Positions 46,305 through 55,537 of a stretch of 64,000 nucleotides of DNA are shown here, piece by piece. Each line of letters begins with the position of its first letter. Position 1 is the first letter of the stretch. Both the position numbers and the translations under genes were made by a program. This DNA comes from Spirochaetales bacterium. GTDB taxonomy: Bacteria > Spirochaetota > Spirochaetia > SZUA-6 > RPPD01. The notes below the pieces were generated by a model that was not told the DNA's origin, did no database searches, and worked only from the letters and a program-made list of their open reading frames with translations. The stretch covers positions 1 to 64,000 of the forward strand of contig JAFGJO010000043.1 of NCBI GenBank assembly GCA_016929065.1, in the 5' to 3' direction.

Positions 46305-46333
46305 ATTATATTTGTCAAATATATATTTGTCAA
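46305..46333 (-). promoter_or_regulatory. Consensus sigma-70-type promoter of the flaA operon
   Basis: On the minus strand: perfect -35 TTGACA (46328-46333), 17-nt spacer, perfect -10 TATAAT (46305-46310). The spacer contains a second TTGACA (46313-46318), making a tandem TTTGACAAATATA repeat. Confidence 0.85.
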
Positions 46334-46422
46334 ACATTTTTCTCTTTTTGGACTTTTTTTCCTTCTGTAAATAGTTCACAAAACTACGCTCCCGGAATGA
46401 ACAGGAACATGAACAACGTTCT

Positions 46423-47346
46423 CTATCGGCCTGTTTCCTGTGCTTTCACATATACGGGGCCGGGAATAAATCGGTAGTGAACAGACTGAATTTCGATCTC
46501 TTCCGCCATGTTCTGCGGTTGTTGCAATTCCAGCAGGGCTCCCGCGATGGTTTCGACCGGATCATCCTGGATCGAACCGATCAGCCGGTCGCTGTTCAGG
46601 TTAAAGGAAGGAAAATCTTCAATTATAAAATATCCGTCAACCGCTATTATTTTTTCAACACAGGCAATAGTGAGTGTTGAAGCCTTTACAAAAAAAACAC
46701 GCACTTCCCGGGATGCGAGGTCCTCAACCGCCTGGACGGCACGCACCTTGTCATTTGCCTGTGCGATCACTTCCTTTGCGAGCATCGACGGCTGGGCATA
46801 CTCTGAAAATCCCTGTTCAAATTCCGTGATCACATCCTGTTCTGCCATGCTTTTCTCTTCGACAATCATGCCCACCCGGCGTCCGAATGAATCGCCTTCT
46901 GTTTCGGCAAGCAGATACCCTGCTGCTTTTCCGGCTTCCCGATACCCGTCCGAATCCTTTCTGCGCACGGGAATGACATTTTCCGAAAAAGGAATATCCA
47001 TGTATGGAGCGCCCAGGACAAGGAACTGTGTTTGGGGATATTTTGACGCCATGCGGACAACATCGACCGCCATGAGCGGGCTGACAATAATTTTTTCATA
47101 CGGCCGCCGGGACGCCTCGTTCCGCAAAATATCGGCATAATTCTTGTGTAACTCCCCGACAAGAATCGTGCATTCATAACCGTATTGGGCAGCGGCTTCC
47201 CTGAGTCGGGCTTCAAAATTCTCCCGGGCAACAAGAATATCCCACCAGTACTCTTCTGCAAAAAAGAGGATTGCCGGTTTCCCGGCACAGGAGTAAAAAA
47301 CAGTAATAAAAGAAATAACTGCAATGAACAATATTATTTTTCTCAT
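46423..47346 (-). CDS. BMP-type periplasmic-binding lipoprotein
   Basis: 308 residues from the ATG at 47346. The lipobox is FYSC (Cys at 19). The rest is a type I periplasmic-binding fold resembling basic membrane protein (BMP/PnrA) lipoproteins: a strand-helix core with ILFFAEEYWWDILVARENFE, FLVLGAPYMD and a C-terminal EEIEIQSVHYRFIP segment. BMP family members bind nucleosides in spirochaetes; the ligand here is unknown, and no permease genes follow. It precedes the flaA operon in the same direction. Confidence 0.72.
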   Translation of the reverse strand: MRKIILFIAVISFITVFYSCAGKPAILFFAEEYWWDILVARENFEARLREAAAQYGYECTILVGELHKNYADILRNEASRRPYEKIIVSPLMAVDVVRMASKYPQTQFLVLGAPYMDIPFSENVIPVRRKDSDGYREAGKAAGYLLAETEGDSFGRRVGMIVEEKSMAEQDVITEFEQGFSEYAQPSMLAKEVIAQANDKVRAVQAVEDLASREVRVFFVKASTLTIACVEKIIAVDGYFIIEDFPSFNLNSDRLIGSIQDDPVETIAGALLELQQPQNMAEEIEIQSVHYRFIPGPVYVKAQETGR

Positions 47347-47460
47347 ATTTTGTTCATATGTTATCCGCTTCTGTATTTGTTCGCAAGAGGATAGATAACA
47401 ATTCACCGAAACAGTCGTCTGCCCGAAAAAATACATTTCAGTGATTTCTTTACTGACTTC

Positions 47461-47489
47461 TTGACAATCCCGTTGAAAGTGAACATATT
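47461..47489 (+). promoter_or_regulatory. Sigma-70-type promoter of the aldolase gene
   Basis: -35 TTGACA (47461-47466), 17-nt spacer, -10 CATATT (47484-47489). It gives a leader of about 110 nt containing a stem at 47514-47569. Confidence 0.65.
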
Positions 47490-47513
47490 AAAATTTCACA
47501 AAAGAATACAATA

Positions 47514-47569
47514 TTTCTCTATCTATAACAGAACGGGCACCATCGAAAACAAAGACTGTTACAGAGAAA
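47514..47569 (+). promoter_or_regulatory. Structured 5' leader of the aldolase mRNA
   Basis: Two stem segments, TTTCTCT (47514-47520)/AGAGAAA (47563-47569) and AACAG (47527-47531)/CTGTT (47556-47560), bracket a 24-nt loop. No riboswitch family recognised. Confidence 0.4.
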
Positions 47570-47608
47570 AATGAAAATAAACTGATACAGAATGAAAGGA
47601 GTCAACAG

Positions 47609-48604
47609 ATGGTTAGTTATAAAGATCTGGGACTGGTAAACACAAAAGAAATGTTTAAAAAAGCGATGGATGGAAAGTATGCAATTCCCGCGTACAATTT
47701 CAACAACATGGAACAGCTGCAGGCGATTATCCAGGCGTGTGTTGAAACAAAATCCCCGGTCATTCTGCAGGTATCGGCAGGCGCAAGAAAATATGCGAAT
47801 TCCACCCTTCTGCGCTATATGGCACAGGGTGCCGTTGCGTATGCAAAAGAACTTGGTTTTGATATTCCCATTACACTCCATCTTGATCACGGCGACACCT
47901 TTGAACTGTGCAAGGACTGTATCGATTCGGGCTTTTCATCGGTCATGATTGACGGGTCACATCATCCGTATGAAGAGAATATCGCTCTGACAAAAAAAGT
48001 AGTTGAGTACGCTCATCAGCACGGCGTGACTGTTGAAGGCGAACTGGGTGTGCTTGCCGGCGTCGAAGATGATGTTGTTGCGGAAAAATCCCACTATACA
48101 AAACCGGAAGAAGTCATCGATTTTGTCAACAGGACCGGCTGTGATTCTTTAGCCATTTCCATCGGGACATCCCATGGGGCAAACAAATTCACCCCTGAAC
48201 AGTGCACCAAAAATGCAGACGGCGTACTCGTTCCGCCTCCCCTGCGCTTTGATATTCTTGAAGAAATCGAGAAAAAACTGCCCGGCTTTCCGATTGTCCT
48301 TCACGGGTCATCTTCTGTCCCCAAAGACCAGGTTGATATCATTAACCAGAACGGCGGAGCCCTCAAGGATGCCGTGGGGATTCCCGAGGAACAGCTGCGA
48401 AGGGCGGCAAAATCTGCAGTCTGCAAAATCAATATTGATTCTGACGGCCGTCTGGCGATGACCGCCGCGGTCCGCAAGGTATTAAAGGAAAAACCTGGTG
48501 AATTTGATCCGCGCAAATATCTGGGGCCTGCACGGGACTCTTTGAAAGAACTCTACAAACACAAAAATGTCAATGTGCTCGGCAGTGCGGGCGGCGCAGC
48601 GTAA
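47609..48604 (+). CDS. fba: Class II fructose-1,6-bisphosphate aldolase
   Basis: 331 residues. Cleaves fructose 1,6-bisphosphate to DHAP and glyceraldehyde 3-phosphate in glycolysis. Zinc and active-site motifs: LHLDHGDTFELCKDCIDSG, the DGSHHPYEEN loop, VEGELGVLAGVEDD, GTSHGANKF and the phosphate loop LHGSSSVPKD. Strong Shine-Dalgarno (GAAAGGAG). Monocistronic with its own promoter and terminator. Confidence 0.95.
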   Translation: MVSYKDLGLVNTKEMFKKAMDGKYAIPAYNFNNMEQLQAIIQACVETKSPVILQVSAGARKYANSTLLRYMAQGAVAYAKELGFDIPITLHLDHGDTFELCKDCIDSGFSSVMIDGSHHPYEENIALTKKVVEYAHQHGVTVEGELGVLAGVEDDVVAEKSHYTKPEEVIDFVNRTGCDSLAISIGTSHGANKFTPEQCTKNADGVLVPPPLRFDILEEIEKKLPGFPIVLHGSSSVPKDQVDIINQNGGALKDAVGIPEEQLRRAAKSAVCKINIDSDGRLAMTAAVRKVLKEKPGEFDPRKYLGPARDSLKELYKHKNVNVLGSAGGAA

Positions 48605-48627
48605 ATAATATTTCAATCGATTTTCAG

Positions 48628-48652
48628 GGCCGCCTGTAACAGGGCGGCCTTT
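48628..48652 (+). terminator. Intrinsic terminator after fba
   Basis: Stem GGCCGCC (48628-48634)/GGCGGCC (48643-48649) with an 8-nt loop, then TTTCTGC. The convergent ABC gene ends 4 nt later. Confidence 0.7.
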
Positions 48653-48655
48653 CTG

Positions 48656-50503
48656 CTACCGTATTTCAGTCTCGAAATGACTTTCATGCAGACGGGCATA
48701 AAAAAGCTTTTGTCTGAGGAGCTCATCATGAGTGCCCCGCTCTATTATTTCCCCGTTGTTCATAACGAGAATGGCATCGGCATTTCTGATGGTCGATAAA
48801 CGGTGGGCAATAACAAAAGCGGTTCGTCCTCTCATGAGCTGGAGCATTCCCTCCTGTATCAGCAGTTCTGTCCGGGTATCAACATTACTGGTTGCCTCAT
48901 CAAGGATCAAAATCGCGGGGTCTGCAAGAATTGCCCGGGCAATTGCAATGAGCTGGCGCTGGCCGTGACTCAGGTTTTGTCCGTCTTCCGAAAGAACCGT
49001 CAAATAGCCGTCCGAAAGATGCCGGATAAAATGATCGGCCCGCGAGGCTTTTGCCGCATTATAGACCGCTTCATCGGCCGCCTGAAGATTTCCATAACGG
49101 ATATTGTCCATCACCGTACCGCTGAAAAGAAAGGTATCCTGCAGCACCAGCCCCAGGCTGCGGCGGAGACTTTCAAGGCTGTAATCACGAATATCCCAAT
49201 CGTCAATCATGATCGTCCCCTCCTGGATGTCATAGAACCGGGTTAAAAGATTGATGATTGTGGTTTTTCCCGCGCCGGTGGGACCAACCAGTGCGACTGT
49301 TTTTCCGGATTGTACACTCAGACTGATATTTTTAAGGACCGGAGTGCCCTCAATATAGCTGAAGCATACATTTTTAAAAATGACATCTCCCCGGACCCTC
49401 CCGAGGATGCGTGCATCCTTCTTGGATGTAATACATGGCTGCTCGTCAAGCACTTCAAATACACGCTCTGCACCGGCAAGCGCGGACAGGATTGAATTAT
49501 ACAACTGGGCCATCATGCTGATGGGCCGGCCGAACTGCCGGGTATAGTTTAAAAACCCTGCAATAATACCGACACTTGCCATTCCATATGAATAAAATAT
49601 ACCTCCCGCTGCCGCGACAATTGCATAGCGGATGTTGTTGCCCATATTCATCAACGGGCCTGCCACTCCTGCAGTAACCTGCGCTTTGATTGAAGTCTTT
49701 TTCAATTCCCTGTTCGTCGCGGATAACTCCGCCTCCGCCGCTTTTTCCCGCCTGAACAGTTTTACAATCCTGATACCGGAAATCGTCTCCTCAATCTGGC
49801 CGTTTATTTTGCCCAGAAGTTTTTGCTGCATGCTGAAATATCGGCTGATTTTTTTCCCAATCAGCCGGTTGAGCAGCACAATAAGAGGGACGGTGACAAG
49901 GGTCACCAGTGCAAGAAGCGGATTCAAAATGAACATCATGACCGAAACACCAATGATCGACAAAATACTGCTTAAAAACTGGATTACTACCTGCGACATG
50001 ACATTATTGATATTTTCCATATCATTGGTAAACCGGCTCATCAACTCACCATGTGTATGGCTGTCATAATACCTGAGATCAAGCTTCTGCATATGTGAAA
50101 AAAGATCCTGTCGGAGATTCAGAAGTGTTTTCTGCGTTACCCCCACCATAATATACTGCTGAAGCCATGTGGCCCCGGCCACGCCGACAAAAAGCGCCGC
50201 AGCCAGCAGCACCAAATTCAGAAGTCCGGCTGCATTCCCTGGAATGATAAAGTCATCGATCGCAATACTGATAATCAGGGGTGTGAGCATTTCTCTTAGT
50301 GAAGAAACTCCAATGAGCAAAAAGACCCCAGCCAGGGACAGAGTATGTTTTCGCAGGTACTTCCATAATCGGGAAAGAACCTTTTTCTTGTTTTTTACGT
50401 GCGGTTTCGGCCCACTCAAATGTGCTCCCGGACCAAAGCGCATGGCTCCCCTTCCGGGAAAAAGCGATGCATCATGGCCCTGTCGAGAAGTCTTTTCACT
50501 CAT
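48656..50503 (-). CDS. ABC exporter half-transporter (permease-ATPase), second subunit
   Basis: 616 residues from the ATG at 50503 (AAAGG upstream; overlaps the stop of the first subunit by 8 nt as ATGAGTGA). Six membrane helices (about 50-350), then the ATPase with Walker A GPTGAGKTTI, signature NLSHGQRQ, Walker B LILDEATS with catalytic Glu and H-loop AHRLST. The signature reads LSHGQ rather than LSGGQ, as in one partner of heterodimeric exporters. An extra N-terminal cytoplasmic segment of about 50 residues is present. Multidrug/lipid export by family. Confidence 0.9.
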   Translation of the reverse strand: MSEKTSRQGHDASLFPGRGAMRFGPGAHLSGPKPHVKNKKKVLSRLWKYLRKHTLSLAGVFLLIGVSSLREMLTPLIISIAIDDFIIPGNAAGLLNLVLLAAALFVGVAGATWLQQYIMVGVTQKTLLNLRQDLFSHMQKLDLRYYDSHTHGELMSRFTNDMENINNVMSQVVIQFLSSILSIIGVSVMMFILNPLLALVTLVTVPLIVLLNRLIGKKISRYFSMQQKLLGKINGQIEETISGIRIVKLFRREKAAEAELSATNRELKKTSIKAQVTAGVAGPLMNMGNNIRYAIVAAAGGIFYSYGMASVGIIAGFLNYTRQFGRPISMMAQLYNSILSALAGAERVFEVLDEQPCITSKKDARILGRVRGDVIFKNVCFSYIEGTPVLKNISLSVQSGKTVALVGPTGAGKTTIINLLTRFYDIQEGTIMIDDWDIRDYSLESLRRSLGLVLQDTFLFSGTVMDNIRYGNLQAADEAVYNAAKASRADHFIRHLSDGYLTVLSEDGQNLSHGQRQLIAIARAILADPAILILDEATSNVDTRTELLIQEGMLQLMRGRTAFVIAHRLSTIRNADAILVMNNGEIIERGTHDELLRQKLFYARLHESHFETEIR

Positions 50504-52241
50504 GCAGAAACCTTTCATCCTGGGATGCGATGATTTCACGATACAGTGTGCACCGTTTTATCAGTACATTGTGCGGGGCATTGTCAATTATTTTCCCGTC
50601 GTCCAGCACGATGATGGTATCTGCATCCATGACTGCCGATATCCTCTGGCCGATAATGATTGTCGTACTGTTTTTTCTTTTTATACGGAGAGCCTTCTGA
50701 AGCCGTGCCGATGTGTCAGCATCCAGCGCACTGGTGCTCTCGTCAAGAATAAGTATTTCCGGCTCATACAACACAGCGCGTGCAATGCAAAGTCGCTGTT
50801 TCTGGCCTCCAGAGAGATTCACCCCCCCCTGAAACAGCAGCGTGTCCAGGCCGTTTTCTGTCTGACCTATAAAATCCATTATTTGGGCTATTTCAGCAGC
50901 TTCCAGAATAGATTGCCTTCCGGCATCCGGCCTGCCGTAGGCAATATTTTCTCCGATGGTTCCCGTAAACAGGAGCGCTTTTTGCGGTACGATACCGAGC
51001 CGCGACCGCAGGTCCTCCCGGGAAAAGCTCTGGATGTCCATGCCGTCAAGCAGAATTCTCCCGGCTGACACATCGTACATCCGCGGAATCAGATTGACGA
51101 GGGTTGATTTTCCAGAACCGGTTGTACCGATTATTCCTGCAACACTTCCCGGCTCAAGTGAAAAGGAAATATCGTCCAATACATACCGTTCTTTATTCCC
51201 TTTTGCATAACAGAAAGAGACATTCTCGAACACCAGTTTGCCATGAGCTTTTTGGGGACGCACCGGGAGCGCGGGATCAATCAGTCCGGGGACTGTATCA
51301 AGCACTTCCATAATCCGTTCTGCGGAAACCTCAGCACGGGAAAACCGTACGAGCACCATGCTGACCATCATAAGAGACATCAGAAGCTGTACGAGATAAT
51401 TGATAAACGCGATCAGCTGACCTGTTGAAAAGGCATCCCCTGTGCTGACAAGATACCCGCCATAATATAGTGCAAGGGCGATCCCGCCATTAAGCAGAAG
51501 GATCATTAACGGCGTAATCAGCACGATAACCCGCGATGCTTTCTGCATCATTTCCATGAGACGGCTGTTCGCGTACGAAAACTTTTTATTTTCATTCTCC
51601 TCACGGACAAAGGCTTTGATGACCCGAACACCGTTCAGATTTTCTCTGGTGACAACATTCAATTCATCGAGCCTGGTCTGGACCTTGTTGAACAGGGGGA
51701 AACTCTTTCTGATCAACAGAATAACTGCAAGCACCAGAAAAGGAATCAGTACGAGGAGGATGAGTGACAATTGCGGGTTGATGATGATTACCATAACAAT
51801 ACTGCCGAGAATCAACAGCGGCGCCCTGACAAGAATCCGGAGCATCATGACAGCGACATCCTGCACCTGAACAATGTCATTGGTCAGACGGTTTATCAGA
51901 CTGCCGGCCGAAAAGGCATCGATTTCCCCCAAAGAAAGTTCCTGTATTTTACTATAAAGTTTATGCCGTATATCTGTCCCCATAGAGATGCCTGCAATCG
52001 TCGAAAACAACGAACACCCCGCACCGCCCAAAAGTCCGACAAGGGCGACACCAACCATAATCAACCCGGTCCTGATAATGAAGTCATTGTCCATTGTTTT
52101 CAGGCCGATATCCACGATATCCTGGATAAGACGCGGCTGTGCAAGATCCATCGCAACTTCGACAAGCATTAAAAGAGGTCCAATAACAGCAAAGAGAAGA
52201 TATGGCTTCATATACCGCAGTATGCGAATGAACGATTTCAT
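50496..52241 (-). CDS. ABC exporter half-transporter, first subunit
   Basis: 581 residues from the ATG at 52241. Six membrane helices (about 15-320) and an ATPase with Walker A GTTGSGKSTL, signature NLSGGQKQR, Walker B LILDESTSALDAD and an H-loop-position GQRIS (Gln in place of His), an atypical switch residue. The partner at 48656 follows in an 8-nt overlap, and the two together form a heterodimeric exporter. Substrate unknown. Confidence 0.9.
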   Translation of the reverse strand: MKSFIRILRYMKPYLLFAVIGPLLMLVEVAMDLAQPRLIQDIVDIGLKTMDNDFIIRTGLIMVGVALVGLLGGAGCSLFSTIAGISMGTDIRHKLYSKIQELSLGEIDAFSAGSLINRLTNDIVQVQDVAVMMLRILVRAPLLILGSIVMVIIINPQLSLILLVLIPFLVLAVILLIRKSFPLFNKVQTRLDELNVVTRENLNGVRVIKAFVREENENKKFSYANSRLMEMMQKASRVIVLITPLMILLLNGGIALALYYGGYLVSTGDAFSTGQLIAFINYLVQLLMSLMMVSMVLVRFSRAEVSAERIMEVLDTVPGLIDPALPVRPQKAHGKLVFENVSFCYAKGNKERYVLDDISFSLEPGSVAGIIGTTGSGKSTLVNLIPRMYDVSAGRILLDGMDIQSFSREDLRSRLGIVPQKALLFTGTIGENIAYGRPDAGRQSILEAAEIAQIMDFIGQTENGLDTLLFQGGVNLSGGQKQRLCIARAVLYEPEILILDESTSALDADTSARLQKALRIKRKNSTTIIIGQRISAVMDADTIIVLDDGKIIDNAPHNVLIKRCTLYREIIASQDERFLHE

Positions 52242-52400
52242 CTTGGCGATGTCCCCGGGTGTTTGAATTGAAAAAAACAAGTATAGCACCGGCCTGTACA
52301 GGTTACAAGAAGGGATCATTGCCGTAAAATACAATAACGGGAAAAATTATTGGGATTTTCATTAAAAAACACCAATAATGTCTATAAAGGAATATTTATA

Positions 52401-52805
52401 ATGAAAAATAAACCGGCTTTTTTTATTTCTCTGCTTTTTTTCAGCAGCTGTATCATCACACCGGATACCGCACCGGAATACGGCATTCCCGGGTATCCGG
52501 GAATGACTCATTTTGCCTGGCAGTCAGTTATGACACAGGACAGACAGGAACTTGTCTGGGACGGGTATTATTCTGTTGATTCACCTGAAAAAGTTATTTC
52601 CTATTATAAGATAAAACTGTCCGGGACGGCATTTACATTCAATGCGTCCGGCGAATCCTTTAAGGATGATCCTGTAAATCCAACCGTGGTGCTCACTTTA
52701 TTGACACCGACAGATCCCGGCCCGCATACAGCATTCAAAGACAAAATTCCTGCATCTGCGAAAAGTGTTCTTATATTTTCGAGAATGATGAACAGGAGGA
52801 AATAA
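52401..52805 (+). CDS. Small lipoprotein of unknown function
   Basis: 134 residues from the ATG at 52401 (AAGGAATATTTATA upstream). Signal peptide with lipobox FSSC (Cys at 17). The mature part is beta-rich with WDGYYSVDSPEKVISYYKIK and a Pro-rich middle. No family recognised. Confidence 0.65.
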   Translation: MKNKPAFFISLLFFSSCIITPDTAPEYGIPGYPGMTHFAWQSVMTQDRQELVWDGYYSVDSPEKVISYYKIKLSGTAFTFNASGESFKDDPVNPTVVLTLLTPTDPGPHTAFKDKIPASAKSVLIFSRMMNRRK

Positions 52806-52874
52806 ATAATTATCCAAAAATATGCTGAAATGCAGGAAAATGAATAGTATTCACATCTTGCGAATTCATTTTCA

Positions 52875-52920
52875 TTTCTTTGTGATCTCTCTGTGTCCTC
52901 TGCGTGAAATTCTTTTTTTT
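52875..52920. repeat. Degenerate interspersed repeat, copy 1
   Basis: The sequence around 52890-52915 (CTGTGTCCTCTGCGTGAAA) is the same kind of CTCyGyG.CyTyTGyGTGAAAT motif seen at 55961-56000. Such elements are common in the intergenic DNA of several bacterial phyla. Confidence 0.45.
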
Positions 52921-52926
52921 CGGAAT

Positions 52927-53580
52927 TTAATAATCCTTCAGCTTCACAAACGCAAACCCTGATGCACCTGCAACGATCACAGCGAGAATTATCGCAATGA
53001 CAAGGTTATTGTGCATGGGCAAACTGCTGACAAACCCCATAACCGCAGCAGGAACAAGCAGCAATGCCAGAGGGAGGACACGTTCAAGACCATCCCGGTT
53101 ATGAAACTGTGAAAACGCAATTGATGCGAGCAGCACCATGGAACAATGGAGCAGCGGCAAAACAAAAAGCACATGCGGATTCAGATGTGAAAAGTTCTCG
53201 AGAAAATAAAAACAGCTCACCAGTGAATAATACCCGCCGTAATAGGCAACCGCCCGGAAGACATAGTTATCGTGAGTGGTTTTTTGTAAAAACATCCGCA
53301 AGAGAACAAGGCCAATTGTTGAAAAGACAATATGCAGCAGATGATCCTGATAAAAATAATGAAGGTACATCGCAGTTCCGGAAAATGCGAGCGGGAATAT
53401 TCCCCTGAACAGATAGAAAAGAAAAATACCGGGAAAAAAGAACACGGCGCCAATAATAAATGTGGAAAGAGGAAAAATAATATTACCGCGCTCCCGTGAG
53501 TACAATGCGACGGCAAGAATCGTCACAACAGGGGTTAAAAATAATTCAAACAGCATCATAGCGGAAAACAGTACCAGCAA
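52927..53580 (-). CDS. Polytopic membrane protein of unknown function
   Basis: 217 residues with seven or so hydrophobic helices and short loops. The start is a TTG at 53580 without a convincing Shine-Dalgarno; ATG at 53559 is an alternative. No transport or enzyme motif seen. It is transcribed toward the small lipoprotein gene, with a degenerate repeat between the two stops. Confidence 0.6.
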   Translation of the reverse strand: MLVLFSAMMLFELFLTPVVTILAVALYSRERGNIIFPLSTFIIGAVFFFPGIFLFYLFRGIFPLAFSGTAMYLHYFYQDHLLHIVFSTIGLVLLRMFLQKTTHDNYVFRAVAYYGGYYSLVSCFYFLENFSHLNPHVLFVLPLLHCSMVLLASIAFSQFHNRDGLERVLPLALLLVPAAVMGFVSSLPMHNNLVIAIILAVIVAGASGFAFVKLKDY

Positions 53581-53619
53581 ATTCTGTTTTTTACAATAGA
53601 AAAAAAATGAAAAAAAAAT

Positions 53620-53757
53620 TCACAATTCCAGAAGGTCGTAACATTCCTTCAGCAATGGATACTGTCTGGCTTCACCTTCAGCCGCATACGCTGGAGCAGT
53701 GAAGAAGGATGCATCCAGCGGCACCTGTAAAATCTTCTTGTTTGCTTCAATTGACAT
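53620..53757 (-). CDS. Possible 45-residue small ORF
   Basis: From the ATG at 53757 with GGAAG 10 nt upstream, 45 residues beginning MSIEANKKILQVPLDASF. No domain recognised. It lies in the gap before the infC promoter and may be spurious. Confidence 0.25.
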   Translation of the reverse strand: MSIEANKKILQVPLDASFFTAPAYAAEGEARQYPLLKECYDLLEL

Positions 53758-53919
53758 GAAGGATGACTTCCTGCACGTTAATAATATCAATGAACCCTTT
53801 TCATGGTGCCGGAATGAAAAAAACAAAGATTTTTCGCTGTATTAATAAAAACTGTTAAAAATTGGCTTGCATAAGATTTAAAATGTCGCTATATTTGCTC
53901 AACCGAAACATTTTTCCCT

Positions 53920-53948
53920 TTGACTCTTTTTTTGAAGGATGCTATACT
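53920..53948 (+). promoter_or_regulatory. Strong sigma-70-type promoter of the infC operon
   Basis: -35 TTGACT (53920-53925), 17-nt spacer, -10 TATACT (53943-53948). Transcription starts about 30 nt before the infC TTG. Confidence 0.8.
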
Positions 53949-53984
53949 GCTGCACTGAAATGAACATGACAGCAAGGAGGACAT

Positions 53985-54521
53985 TTGGCGAAACAAAACA
54001 AAGACAACCGTATCAATGAGAATATCCGTGCAAAATCTGTGCGTCTCATTGACGAGAATGGCGAGCAAGCGGGGGTCGTAAGTCTGGAGGATGCTCTACA
54101 AAGAGCAAAAACAGCAGATCTCGATCTTGTTGAAGTTTCACCAGGAGCCAATCCTCCTGTCTGCAAACTTCTCGACTACGGGAAATACCGTTTCGAGTTG
54201 GAAAAAAAGCAGCGTGAATCAAAAAAGAAACAAAAACAGGTAAAACAGAAAGAAATACGGATGCAGCCAAAGATCGAAGAACATGATCTTGCATTCAAGG
54301 TAAAACATATACGGGAATTCCTGGAAGACGGGAGCAAGGTAAAAGTCACCGTGCGTTTCCGCGGCCGCGAACTGGCTCACACAGAATTGGGAAAAGGGGT
54401 CCTTGACGAAGTTCTGGAAAAACTCGAGGATTCCTACATCCTTGATTCTCCTCCAAAAATGGAAGGCCGGTTCATGAACATGCAGCTGAGTCCGTCAGGG
54501 AAGAAAGCGAAGAAAGGATAA
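53985..54521 (+). CDS. infC: Translation initiation factor IF-3
   Basis: 178 residues. Start codon TTG at 53985 preceded by AAGGAGGACA; rare infC start codons are the family's autoregulatory device, which uses ATT in E. coli. N-domain (about 8-80) with [19 protein letters not shown], a Lys-rich linker, and C-domain (about 90-175) with [19 protein letters not shown]. Keeps 30S free and proofreads the initiator tRNA. First gene of infC-rpmI-rplT. Confidence 0.96.
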   Translation: MAKQNKDNRINENIRAKSVRLIDENGEQAGVVSLEDALQRAKTADLDLVEVSPGANPPVCKLLDYGKYRFELEKKQRESKKKQKQVKQKEIRMQPKIEEHDLAFKVKHIREFLEDGSKVKVTVRFRGRELAHTELGKGVLDEVLEKLEDSYILDSPPKMEGRFMNMQLSPSGKKAKKG

Positions 54522-54525
54522 CGAG

Positions 54526-54726
54526 ATGCCCAAGATGAAAACAAGAAGAAGCGCAGCAAAACGGTATTCTGTGACTGGTTCAGGAAAAGTCCGCTACAAA
54601 AAACAGGGACTTCGGCATATTCTTACTAAAAAATCCAGTAAGCGGAAAAGAAATCTCCGCCACGCCGGCATACTGAGCAAGTCAGAGACAAAACGAATTC
54701 ACAAGCTGATGCCCTATAACTTTTAA
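54526..54726 (+). CDS. rpmI: Ribosomal protein L35
   Basis: 66 residues, very basic: [20 protein letters not shown] and [17 protein letters not shown] are typical L35. Second in the infC operon, 4 nt after infC. Confidence 0.97.
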   Translation: MPKMKTRRSAAKRYSVTGSGKVRYKKQGLRHILTKKSSKRKRNLRHAGILSKSETKRIHKLMPYNF

Positions 54727-54738
54727 AGGAGACTGAAA

Positions 54739-55104
54739 ATGCCAAGATCAGTAGACGGTACTAGGCGAAAAAACCGTAGAATAAAAATACTCAAGATAGC
54801 AAAAGGATATTTCGGCCGCAGAAGCACAAATTTCCGTGCGGCAAAAGATGCAGTTGCAAAGGCGCTTTCATATGCATACCGCGACAGACGCCAGAAGAAA
54901 CGTGAATTCCGAAGCCTCTGGATTACCCGCATCTCTGCTCTGTGCCGTGATAATGGAATAACCTATTCACGCCTGATTGAAGGAATGAACAAGGCAAATA
55001 TTGCGATCAACAGAAAAGCCCTGTCAAACATGGCAATTGAAGATCCGCAGGCATTTGCTGCAGTTATCGAAAAAGCCAAAAAGGCGGCAGCAGTCAAAGC
55101 CTGA
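54739..55104 (+). CDS. rplT: Ribosomal protein L20
   Basis: 121 residues. Opens MPRSVDGTRRKNRRIKILK, with the L20 core RQKKREFRSLWITRISALCR. In other bacteria L20 represses this operon at the RNA level. Third gene; its stop (TGATG) is shared with the next gene's start. Confidence 0.97.
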   Translation: MPRSVDGTRRKNRRIKILKIAKGYFGRRSTNFRAAKDAVAKALSYAYRDRRQKKREFRSLWITRISALCRDNGITYSRLIEGMNKANIAINRKALSNMAIEDPQAFAAVIEKAKKAAAVKA

Positions 55105-55529
55105 TGATTAATCTTGAGCAAATTCGCATTTTAGAACAAAAAGTAAACAATGCTGTTTCGGTGATAGCACGGTTAAAAGAAGAAAATACCGCGTTACGCG
55201 AAACACTTGAAAAGTCACAGGCGAAAATGCTCGAACTGGAAACACTCATTAATTCGTTTAAAAGCGATCAGGATGAAATTGAAATAAGCATCCTTGATGT
55301 GCTTGACAAACTGGACAAGCTTGAAGATGAGTCCCTGGAACCACGGGATGCTGCTGTATCGAATAAACAAAAATCAACCTCCTCCCTGAAAAAGGAACCT
55401 GCTTCGCCTCCTGTCAAAAAGGAAACAACCATCATTCTTGAAGATGACGAAGAGGAGTCTGAATTTTCATCAGAAGCCGGCAATGCACCGGCCGCAGCGA
55501 AAACACATGACGAGCTTGATATTTTTTAA
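55104..55529 (+). CDS. Coiled-coil protein with ZapB-like N-terminus
   Basis: 141 residues. The first ~75 form a leucine-zipper coiled coil (EQIRILEQKVNNAVSVIARL, LKEENTALRETL), with a Ser/Pro/Glu-rich disordered tail. It starts within the rplT stop and is followed by zapA, so a division-ring accessory role is likely. ZapB is all coiled coil and about 80 residues, so this is at best a distant analogue. Confidence 0.75.
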   Translation: MINLEQIRILEQKVNNAVSVIARLKEENTALRETLEKSQAKMLELETLINSFKSDQDEIEISILDVLDKLDKLEDESLEPRDAAVSNKQKSTSSLKKEPASPPVKKETTIILEDDEEESEFSSEAGNAPAAAKTHDELDIF

Positions 55530-55537
55530 GTTTGACA

